From Opitutaceae bacterium (GTDB lineage Bacteria; Verrucomicrobiota; Verrucomicrobiia; Opitutales; Opitutaceae), in assembly GCA_947474995.1 (NCBI GenBank), contig CANJNJ010000029.1, positions 1-43,689 on the forward strand: a DNA stretch of 43,689 bases, in the 5' to 3' direction. The notes under the pieces were generated by a model. The model was not told the DNA's origin, ran no database searches, and saw nothing but the letters and a program-made list of their open reading frames with translations. The position numbers and the translations under genes were made by a program. This document shows, piece after piece, positions 16,856 to 23,446 of the stretch (the first letter of the stretch is position 1; each line of letters opens with the position of its first letter).

Positions 16856-17367
16856 AGGGGGCGTGGGCCTTTCCCTCTACCGGATCGGGACCCCATCGGT
16901 TCCACTCGGGGCCTGCGCCTGTCGAATGGCCTGAGTTCGTCGAACGGGCGCCCCGCGTTGGCCCCCATGCACCCAATCCATGGCTCGCGCAGAGGCGCAG
17001 AGATCGCGGAGGGCTGAAAGCGGAAGACCAGAATTCCAGAGGGCCGGAATGCGAGCAACTGGGCCCCGGGGCACTACCCCTTACGCCTTTCACTTAAATC
17101 CTCACACCGCCGCGCTCCGCCGCTTGCTCCTGGCTTCATGGCTTCTGAATTCTCCGGCTGGGAAATTCCCGGCTGATTAATTCAGAAGCCAGGAAACGAT
17201 CCAGCGGCCCAGCATGCCGGAAGTGAAAAGGTTCGGCCAGCTCCGAACTCTGCGTCTCTGCGCCTTGAGCGAAGCGGGCGGGAGTAATTCGTGTATCGTG
17301 GAATGATGGAAAAGGGGCCATTCGCTGCCGGATACCGACGGGAATCGGGCGTTGGCCGAGGGCGGCT
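16856..17367. other. Gene-free region with nested inverted repeats
   Basis: These 512 bases separate the phytase-like gene from the convergent small ORF and nuclease. I see no coding sequence. An AGAGGCGCAGAG-type repeat at 16987-17011 is matched in inverse orientation at 17241-17264. Between them a palindrome at 17140-17190 has 12-bp perfect arms (GGCTTCTGAATT/AATTCAGAAGCC) around an inner GGGAAATTCCC (17160-17170). Confidence 0.6.
17140..17190. repeat. Nested palindrome with 12-bp perfect arms
   Basis: The outer arms GGCTTCTGAATT and AATTCAGAAGCC are perfect complements. An inner palindrome GGGAAATTCCC and a pair of CCGGCTG-type stretches lie inside. It sits midway in a convergent intergenic region and could act as a two-way terminator or a repeat element. 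Confidence 0.6.
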
Positions 17368-17598
17368 TCAGCCGGCGGAGGCATTGCGGCGCAAGGCCAG
17401 CCACGTCCAGATCGCTCCCGCGAGATCGACGACTCCGAGCAGGGCGAGAGGGGGCGGAGCCAGCCGGAGCAGGGCCAGGGCGAGGAAGGCGACAAAAACG
17501 GCGGCGCGGACCCCGACCGTCCAACCCCAGAAGGCGGTGAGACCGGCGCGGACCGCGAGGAAATAGTAGCCTCCGGCCGAATCATCACGAGTGACGGT
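17368..17598 (-). CDS. Small membrane protein ORF lacking a normal start codon
   Basis: Directly after the nuclease stop codon (17599-17601), and in the same frame, 76 codons stay open to a TGA at 17368-17370. The translation is protein-like, with two or three hydrophobic helices (GYYFLAVRAGLTAFWGW, AAVFVAFLALALL and LLGVVDLAGAIWTWLAL) and a basic end, LRRNASAG. There is no ATG, GTG or TTG before the first helix. A GTC two codons in has a purine-rich GGAG about ten bases upstream. An ATG in the next frame (MIRPE) would need a one-base shift to join it. It could be a gene with a rare or mutated start, a frameshifted relic, or a read-through extension of the nuclease. Translation is not certain. 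Confidence 0.45.
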   Translation of the reverse strand, partial: TVTRDDSAGGYYFLAVRAGLTAFWGWTVGVRAAVFVAFLALALLRLAPPPLALLGVVDLAGAIWTWLALRRNASAG

Positions 17599-18684
17599 TT
17601 ATCTCCGCGCCATTTTCTCCCAGTCGCCGAATTCCCAGGCGGCCTTGCGTTCGGCGAGGCCGGTTGCGAGGAGGTGGTTGTTGAGGAAGAGCGGCCCTTC
17701 GGGCGGTTGAGAGTTGAGAGATGAGAGTTGAGAGTCGGATCCCGGAGCCAACTCGAGGAAGACGTCGGCGAGGTAGCGGTCGTATTTGTCGGGCTTGGTG
17801 GTGTGCACGGTGACGGACTTCGCGGCGGCAACTAGGGCCTCGACACGGCGTTTCGCGGTCTTGCCCTCGGGGGTGTCGATCTCGGGACAATCGAGTCCGC
17901 GGAGTCGCAACTTTTGCCGGAGCACAACGCCGGGCAGTGCCAGGGCGACTTCGAGGGTGTCGCCGTCGATCACGCGCCGCACGGTGGCGGCGTAGGTGAA
18001 AAGTTCGGTGGACTTGCCATCTGCGACGGCACTGACGCCGCCTTCGGCGTCGACCGCCACAGTTTCCCCGGCGGTGCGGTGGCGGGCCTGCGCCGGCGGC
18101 AGCGGCCGGCAGAGCTTGAAGCCGAGGTCGAGCCCCAGCCCATCGTCGAGGGCAATGACGCGGTAACGGCCAACGAGGCCACGCTTGGGCGTGAGCAGGT
18201 CGGCGGTTGGAGCCGCGGCCGTTTTGTCGGCCAAGCCCTCTGCGCCGCTCGAGCGGACGTTGCGGGCGGCGTTCAACTCTCGGACGCGCCGTTGGATTTC
18301 TCCCGAGGCCCAGTCGTGCTTCCTGGCCTGGGCGGTCAGCGCCGCGCGCTGCGGTTCATCGTCGACCTGGCAAAGGAGCCGGCACCGGTTCCAGCCCAAT
18401 TGTGCGACAGGTCGCACAATTGGGTAATATAGATAGAACTGTACACATTCATGCAGCGTGCGACTGCTGACTTTGACATCATGCGCCAGTCGGGTGAAAA
18501 GTTTGGCCCCATACCCGGCGCGCTTTTGGTTGCACAGCAGATGCTCCTGAATCAGCCGGCCGATATCGTGGTACGTGCGAACCCACGCGGCCTCGATGTC
18601 CCGGCGGCCGGCATACAGGACGCGTTCGACACTGCGGCGCAGCGTGGGATAGGTGGCTGCGGTCGTGAGTGGGGCGGGAGACAT
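17599..18684 (-). CDS. DUF1016_N-staphylococcal nuclease fusion protein
   Basis: A 361-residue protein with two recognisable ends. Residues about 15-140 match the DUF1016 (YhcG) N-terminal helical domain: GRLIQEHLL, GYGAKLFTRLAHDV, LHECVQFYLYYP, GWNRCRLLCQV. Residues about 232-350 are an SNase domain with the whole catalytic set: D242 in IDGDT, R260, D265 and E268 in RLRGLDCPE, and R303 in KYDRYLADV, matching D21, R35, D40, E43 and R87 of the Staphylococcus enzyme. A linker with LTPKRGLVGRYRV (164-176) joins them. Usual DUF1016 proteins end in a PD-(D/E)XK nuclease domain, here replaced. No signal peptide is visible, so it should be a cytoplasmic nuclease, possibly in defence or DNA processing (inference). 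Two oddities: a perfect 30-bp palindrome at 18395-18424 inside the first domain, and a dispersed repeat in frame at 17705-17735. The ATG at 18684 is preferred; a farther one at 18741 is less likely. Confidence 0.82.
   Translation of the reverse strand: MSPAPLTTAATYPTLRRSVERVLYAGRRDIEAAWVRTYHDIGRLIQEHLLCNQKRAGYGAKLFTRLAHDVKVSSRTLHECVQFYLYYPIVRPVAQLGWNRCRLLCQVDDEPQRAALTAQARKHDWASGEIQRRVRELNAARNVRSSGAEGLADKTAAAPTADLLTPKRGLVGRYRVIALDDGLGLDLGFKLCRPLPPAQARHRTAGETVAVDAEGGVSAVADGKSTELFTYAATVRRVIDGDTLEVALALPGVVLRQKLRLRGLDCPEIDTPEGKTAKRRVEALVAAAKSVTVHTTKPDKYDRYLADVFLELAPGSDSQLSSLNSQPPEGPLFLNNHLLATGLAERKAAWEFGDWEKMARR
17705..17735. repeat. GTTGAGAG-type dispersed repeat inside the nuclease frame
   Basis: Runs of GTTGAGAG and ATGAGAG encode SDSQLSSLNSQPP (residues about 316-328) on the minus strand. 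The unit resembles the GTTGAAAG runs at 4258-4410. It falls between the last catalytic Arg strand and the C-terminal helix of the SNase domain and keeps the frame open. Confidence 0.6.
18395..18424. promoter_or_regulatory. Perfect 30-bp palindrome inside the DUF1016 coding region
   Basis: The arms CCCAATTGTGCGAC and GTCGCACAATTGGG are exact complements separated by AG. The element encodes PIVRPVAQLGW (residues 88-98) of the DUF1016 domain. A perfect 14-bp dyad within coding sequence is unlikely by chance and could be a protein-binding site, perhaps autoregulatory, or an mRNA hairpin. Confidence 0.45.
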
Positions 18685-19292
18685 GAAAACGGGATTGGGT
18701 CTGTCATGGGCTTTTCCTGCGTGGCGTTCAATCCAGGTCATCCGACGCCAGCCGGAATTCGCTCCACTTCAAACCGTCCGAGCCGGACATCGATGGGCGT
18801 GGTTCGAGGCTTTGCTGGCCGATCCGAAAAACAACGCGCCGCTGTTTTGATGGGAAAGCACATTTCAGCAGTTCACGGAACCTTCGGATTCGGATTTGCA
18901 CAGGAGGCCAAACCGAGTTCGAGCCGAGAAAAAAGAATGCACCCACCTCCGTCCGACCTCGGCTTGTCCTCCTGTAAAATGGTTTGGGGCCTTGGGCGCG
19001 GATTAGAACCGGGGCAAGGCGTTCGCGGTTCGAGCATGCACCCGGCGGTGAATGTATTGGTCTCGGGGCGTGGGGAGATTTGAACCACTCATTCACACTA
19101 ATGGGACACTAATCCGGCGACGACCCACCGTCTGTCCTATTAGTGAGTCATTAGTGCGGATTAGTGGCAGAAGTTGCCTTGGATTCAGCCTGACGGGCCA
19201 CTCAAAGGGACAAATCAGTTTTGGACCACGGATTACACGGATTTCACGGATTCAAGCCGCCTTTATCCGGGATTGATCCGTGTAATCCGTGG
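18685..19292. other. Gene-free region with two inverted-repeat elements
   Basis: About 600 bases upstream of the nuclease and beyond the end of the next methyltransferase. A plus-strand 65-codon frame at 18653-18850 lacks a recognisable domain and overlaps the nuclease start, so it is not called. From 19086 onward two inverted-repeat elements fill the space (19086-19168 and 19221-19296). The nuclease promoter should lie in 18685-18900, but I cannot place it. Confidence 0.5.
19086..19168. repeat. Inverted repeat built of CACTAAT units
   Basis: A left arm at 19086-19116 (ends GGGACACTAATCCG) is matched by a right arm at 19134-19168 containing TCATTAGTGCGGATTAGTGG. The arms pair imperfectly around a GC-rich loop. 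It lies next to a second, similar inverted repeat. Confidence 0.6.
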
Positions 19293-19296
19293 TCAA
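19221..19296. repeat. Inverted repeat built of CCACGGATTACACGGAT arms
   Basis: Arms at 19221-19242 and 19275-19296 share GACCACGGATTACACGGAT in inverse orientation with a 32-base loop. A single arm with the same sequence occurs at 28206-28225. Such sequences are widely dispersed in bacterial genomes of this type. This one sits just downstream of the stop of the methyltransferase at 19293, overlapping it slightly, and may form its 3' hairpin. Confidence 0.7.
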
Positions 19297-20219
19297 ACCG
19301 CGCGCTTCACGGCACACGGCATTGCCGACACGCCGTAGAGCCAGTCGACCAGCCACACGGCGGGGGGGAAGGACAGCGCCAGGCGGGCCAAGGCGAGCAA
19401 GACGGGGCGGTGGCGCAGACTCTTCACGACCTTGAACTTCACCGTGCCGCGATACCGGACCCGGCGCGGCTCGAGCCCGTGCCGGCGGTAGAGGAGGGTG
19501 AGGCTTTCCGGATTGAAAAGACTCACGTGGATCTCCGGGACGCAGTAACGATAGTGGATGCCCTGCCGGCGCGCGACGGGGCCAGCGAGATTGCCGGTCG
19601 TGAGCAGCAGCAGGCCGCCGGGTTTCAGCAACCGCGAAACCAGCGCGATCACGGGGGCCGGTTCGGGGAGATGTTCGATCACTTCGATCAGGCTGATGAC
19701 ATCGTAGCGCCCGGCTGGCTCGCGTTCGAGGGCGGCGAGATCCAGAATCCGAAAGCCCGCGCTTTTCTGCAATCGCTCCGCGTAGGTGCCGACATCGTGG
19801 CCGGAAAGGTTTACGGCCTGACGGGAAATATTCCCCTGTTCCCTCAGGTATTTCAGGAAGCCCCCGGCGCCGCAGCCGAAGTCGAGCCATTCGATGGCCC
19901 TGGCCGGCGGAAATTCGGCGAAGAACGCGGTGACGATCTGGCCGAAGTCGTCAAATTCAAGGCCTCGATCGGTGGTGCGCCAGTCGTTGTACTCGGCTTC
20001 GTAGTCGACAAAAGGATCCGGCCCCTGCCCCCGGTAGTAGGCCTCGTTGTAGATTTCGAAACCCGAAAAGGGCTCCACGAAAAGGAGCGTGCAGCTGTGA
20101 CATCGATAAAATTCGAATTCACGGCGGAGGAATTCTCCCGGCTTGCGACCGACCAGGGCGACATCGGGCGAACCGCAGGCGTGGCAGGCGGGTGCGGCCG
20201 CGTTCCCCGTGGGTTTCAT
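19293..20219 (-). CDS. Zinc-ribbon class I SAM methyltransferase
   Basis: A 308-residue protein with an N-terminal zinc ribbon from Cys12, Cys15, Cys40 and Cys43 (CHACG and CHSC). Motif I is WLDFGCGAGGFL (111-122) and the post-motif segment is LIEVIEHLPEP (177-187). LLKPGGLLLLTT follows, and YCVPEIHVSLFNPESL is typical of the Methyltransf_23 group. The last 60 residues are hydrophobic (RPVLLALARLALSFPPAVWLVDWLYG split by short gaps) and may rest on the membrane. Its start overlaps the stop of the upstream YfhO-like gene by four bases (ATGA), so the two are translated together. It probably methylates a sugar or lipid-linked intermediate handled by that membrane protein. It resembles the enzyme at 5195-6100 in layout but is not a close copy. 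Confidence 0.92.
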   Translation of the reverse strand: MKPTGNAAAPACHACGSPDVALVGRKPGEFLRREFEFYRCHSCTLLFVEPFSGFEIYNEAYYRGQGPDPFVDYEAEYNDWRTTDRGLEFDDFGQIVTAFFAEFPPARAIEWLDFGCGAGGFLKYLREQGNISRQAVNLSGHDVGTYAERLQKSAGFRILDLAALEREPAGRYDVISLIEVIEHLPEPAPVIALVSRLLKPGGLLLLTTGNLAGPVARRQGIHYRYCVPEIHVSLFNPESLTLLYRRHGLEPRRVRYRGTVKFKVVKSLRHRPVLLALARLALSFPPAVWLVDWLYGVSAMPCAVKRAV

Positions 20220-23200
20220 GCGGTCCGGGGCCGGCGCCACGCGAGAAAGAAGGAAGCGGCGAGGAGGAATGCGCTCAGCCCGGACAGGCCGAGCAGCAGC
20301 GTGAAATTCCGGGGCCAGTAGCGAAAGGTCACGCGATAGTCGCCGGCGGCATCGACGGCGACGCCCTTGAACGCGTGGTTGAGCCGCAGGACGGGCCGCT
20401 TGGTGCCGTTCACTTCGACGCGAAAATCGCCGGGCCAGACCGTCTCGGACAACACGATGACCCCCGGGCCCGTCGCGTGGACGTCGAAGGCCGTGGTGTT
20501 TTCCGTCAATCGGTAGTTCTTCGCGGGTGCGACCGCTCGACTGGCGAGGTCGCGGTTCAGCGCGCGCAGCATGGGCTGCGCGACCAAATCGGGATTCTGC
20601 ATGGCGGCAAACGGACGGCCGTCGCCCCTCTTGAGCTGCGCCACGAAGTCGGCTGGCTCGTCGTAGCCGGTGACGCGATCGGTGAAGAACGCCCGCGGCC
20701 AGGCGGTCGGACTCTCGAACACATCGAGGTCGGCGGACTTCACGAGCCGGAGCGTTGGGTCCGACAGGGGTTGGGTCGTGTGAAGGTTGAAATACCAGCG
20801 CACGTTGAGGACGTCGAAAAAGGGCCGCACCTTGCCGACGGTGGCCGGGATGGCGTAGAGCCGCCAATTCCACTGCCGTTCGACGCCGGACTCGGTGATC
20901 AGGTCGCGGAGAAACGGATTCACGAGCGCATCGGGCCCGTGGATGGTCTCGAGTCCATAGGCGGGCGTCCAACCGGGGAAAAAATTTCCGTGCAGCCCGA
21001 AGCCGCGGCCGGGTTCGGCGGCCTGGGCGGAGCGGGCGAACTCCATGGCCTCGGAGCGGGCGTGAAAATCGACGCGCTCGGTCGGATGCGCGACATAGTT
21101 TTCGAAACCGACGGCCTCGGCGTGAAAACCGTGGCGCCAGAGCAAGACGGCGATAGCCGTCCCGCCAATCAAGGCGAGCGCCGGGGTCACCGCCTGACGC
21201 ACCAGGGTCCGCCGTGCGACCCAGGCCAGCGCCCCGCAGGCGAGCAGCAGGGCGGCCAGGTTATCCCAGATGAAGAAGCTCACCGGCAGCACGGTGCCGG
21301 GCTGGTTGACCGTGAAGGTGGGTCCCAGGATCCAGCGGTGGGCCGCCTGGCCGAACGCAATCCAGCCGAACACCAGGGCGAACAGCAGCAGTCCCGTCAC
21401 CACTAGATCGCCGCGCCCTTCGCGGGTGCCGAGGCGGCCGGCGGCCGAGGCAAAGCCCACGCCCGCGAGCACGGACCAGAGCACCAGGAGCACGCAGGTG
21501 AACGTGTTGTCGATGTGGGCGACGTTGCCGAGAAACGGCAGGCGCACGATCCAGTCCGGCGGCACCAGCCCAAAAGCGAGCGCCAGCGGCGGCAGGGTCG
21601 AGAGCGCGAGCGCCATGGCGGGGCGATTGCGGAAGTGCAGCCGCAGCGTGGCGAGAAAGGCGAGGAGACCGAGCAGCAGCAGAAAATTGAGCGAGGGATT
21701 GAAGACGCGATCCTCGGCCATCAAGGGGCGGAAGAAAATCTCGTCGAAGGCGCCGAGGAGCAGCGTGGGCTGAATCTGGTAGGCCGTGGCGATGTTGTAG
21801 GTGGTGAACGCGTTTTTCAGCGTGTGGAGAAAGGTGGCCCAGACCGGGGCGGTTAGCAGCACGAAGAGAACGCCGGCCCACGCCACGGCGGCCAGCTTGG
21901 CGAGTCGCGTGCGCCAGGGAGCCGGGTCGGCGAGCAGGACACAGGCGCCGGAGAAATTCATGCAGAGCAGGAGCATGTAGGCCTCCTTGGCCGTGCCGCT
22001 GTTCATCAACGCGAGGTTCGCCCCGACAAGGCCGCCGATCCAAAGCGCGCTCGCCCGGCGGTCGGCGGCTTCGGTCACGCGCAGCCAGCAGTAGAGGGCA
22101 GCGGGCGCGTAGCACAGGCTGAAGATGGCCGGATGATTGTAGCGGTAGAGGAAGAAACCGATGAATGGGGCGGACAGCGTCACCAGTAGGGCGGCAGACT
22201 GGTGTCGGGTGACGGCGAGCACCATCAGCCCGAGTGCGGTGGCAAAGAGCCACTTCGCGACGAGGAACTTGAGGTCCCACGCCCAGGCTGCGCCGTTGGC
22301 CAGCACCACGACGAGATGCAGCGGGTCGCCGAACATCGACTGGCCTTGGGCGAGGAGCGGGGTGCCGGCGGAGTTGTAGCGGTTCCAGAGCGGCAGTTCG
22401 CCTTGGGCCAGCGCGCGGTGCTGGATCATCGAAAGGGGAATGTGCGACCACATGACCGCGCCGACGTCGGCCAGCTTGACGTCGGTGACCGCGGAGGCGT
22501 GGTAGCCCGGCAGCGTCGGAAAATTGTCGTAGAGCAGCACCGTGCCGAGATTGGGTGAAACGTAGCTCCGGCCGAGAAACACGACCGGGTAGGCGCTGAG
22601 CGCGACGGCGAACACGGCGACGAGCGCCACGCCGCGGCGGGGATGCGCCTTCGCCCACCGGGCGGCCCGGGAACCGAGCGTGCGAACTAGCGCAACGCGG
22701 TCGATCAGGAACAAGAGCGCGGCGAGGGTGGCAAAGACCCCTGCTGCCCGGGGCGCCATCTGGCCGAGATACCACCAGAACGACGTGAGGCGGAGTGGCG
22801 GATCGAGCGCCAGCTCGAGCTGCGGATCGGTTTCCCCCTCGGCGACGACCACTTCAAGTTGGCCGCCAATTTCCCGTCGCGAGGCGATGTGCTCCAACGC
22901 GCGCAGGTTCGCCGGTGCCAGTGGCCGCACGAGGTGGCCGTCCTCGGTCAGCACGCGGAGCGATTCGATCACGATCGTGCCGGCGCTTTCCAGCGGATCG
23001 AAGCGCAGGGTCCGGTACGTGCCGGCGGGCAGGGGCAGCCGATAAACGACGGCCGTCGCACCGGCGGACACGGGGATGTGCGACGAGTCCGACTCCCGAA
23101 TGCCGTTGCCGCGATCGTAGAAAAGTTGGGCCCGGTTCTCGACGGTCGAGCGGAACCGGATTTCGAGCGCGAAGGCGGCGGCCTGCGTCCGGGCGGCGGG

Positions 23201-23272
23201 CAGGAACGGTACGACCACGACGGCGCTGACGAGAGCCGCAGCGAGCAGGGTCGTGAGCGTGAAGAACTTCAT
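20216..23272 (-). CDS. YfhO-like large polytopic membrane protein
   Basis: A 1018-residue protein starting MKFFTLTTLL at the ATG of 23272; the farther in-frame start at 23314 adds nothing recognisable. It has an N-terminal membrane helix, a periplasmic beta region of about 130 residues, about 12 membrane helices, then a C-terminal soluble region (about 700-970) and one last helix. The long first loop LYDNFPTLPGYHASAVTDVK, the phrase LNVRWYF and the closing FKGVAVDAAGDYRVTFRYWP followed by a helix are features of YfhO-type proteins, GT-C relatives linked to glycosylation of lipoteichoic acid or other envelope polymers in other bacteria. Here it is translationally coupled to a methyltransferase. 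Its sugar and acceptor are unknown. Confidence 0.82.
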   Translation of the reverse strand: MKFFTLTTLLAAALVSAVVVVPFLPAARTQAAAFALEIRFRSTVENRAQLFYDRGNGIRESDSSHIPVSAGATAVVYRLPLPAGTYRTLRFDPLESAGTIVIESLRVLTEDGHLVRPLAPANLRALEHIASRREIGGQLEVVVAEGETDPQLELALDPPLRLTSFWWYLGQMAPRAAGVFATLAALLFLIDRVALVRTLGSRAARWAKAHPRRGVALVAVFAVALSAYPVVFLGRSYVSPNLGTVLLYDNFPTLPGYHASAVTDVKLADVGAVMWSHIPLSMIQHRALAQGELPLWNRYNSAGTPLLAQGQSMFGDPLHLVVVLANGAAWAWDLKFLVAKWLFATALGLMVLAVTRHQSAALLVTLSAPFIGFFLYRYNHPAIFSLCYAPAALYCWLRVTEAADRRASALWIGGLVGANLALMNSGTAKEAYMLLLCMNFSGACVLLADPAPWRTRLAKLAAVAWAGVLFVLLTAPVWATFLHTLKNAFTTYNIATAYQIQPTLLLGAFDEIFFRPLMAEDRVFNPSLNFLLLLGLLAFLATLRLHFRNRPAMALALSTLPPLALAFGLVPPDWIVRLPFLGNVAHIDNTFTCVLLVLWSVLAGVGFASAAGRLGTREGRGDLVVTGLLLFALVFGWIAFGQAAHRWILGPTFTVNQPGTVLPVSFFIWDNLAALLLACGALAWVARRTLVRQAVTPALALIGGTAIAVLLWRHGFHAEAVGFENYVAHPTERVDFHARSEAMEFARSAQAAEPGRGFGLHGNFFPGWTPAYGLETIHGPDALVNPFLRDLITESGVERQWNWRLYAIPATVGKVRPFFDVLNVRWYFNLHTTQPLSDPTLRLVKSADLDVFESPTAWPRAFFTDRVTGYDEPADFVAQLKRGDGRPFAAMQNPDLVAQPMLRALNRDLASRAVAPAKNYRLTENTTAFDVHATGPGVIVLSETVWPGDFRVEVNGTKRPVLRLNHAFKGVAVDAAGDYRVTFRYWPRNFTLLLGLSGLSAFLLAASFFLAWRRPRTA

Positions 23273-23329
23273 CCGGAGCCCAGCAGTGTCGCGGAAAGGC
23301 GCGGGGTGCGACAAGGTTTTATGGTTTGG

Positions 23330-23446
23330 CGGAGCGCCGGTCTCCGACCGGCGTCGGGAGGATGGTTTGTCGTTCCGCCTTCAGGCGGAAGGTAGGTCCG
23401 TGATTGGAGAGTGGCGGATTCCGCCTGAAGGCGGAACTACGAACCC
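23330..23446. repeat. Cluster of three palindromes between membrane protein genes
   Basis: The space between two co-directional genes holds a hairpin AGCGCCGGTCTCCGACCGGC (23333-23352, continuing GTCGG) and two copies of TTCCGCC(T)TCAGGCGGAA-type palindromes (23373-23390 and 23419-23436) in inverse orientation. The first hairpin recurs at 41638-41662 with one change. The last palindrome overlaps the final codons of the upstream-side gene end at 23437. Confidence 0.75.

Noticed and set aside
18653-18850. Plus-strand 65-codon frame ending AGHRWAWFEALLADPKN
   Set aside because: It looks partly protein-like but has no known domain or ribosome site, and its start overlaps the nuclease gene in antisense.
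19060-19100. tRNA-like fragment (GGGGAGATTTGAACCACTC resembles a T-arm on the minus strand)
   Set aside because: The bases around the TTCAAAT loop do not pair as a T-stem, and no anticodon or acceptor arm could be found within 90 bases.
21261-22775. 504-codon minus-strand frame inside the YfhO-like gene
   Set aside because: Arginine-rich composition without hydrophobic segments, and the YfhO-like frame explains the region.
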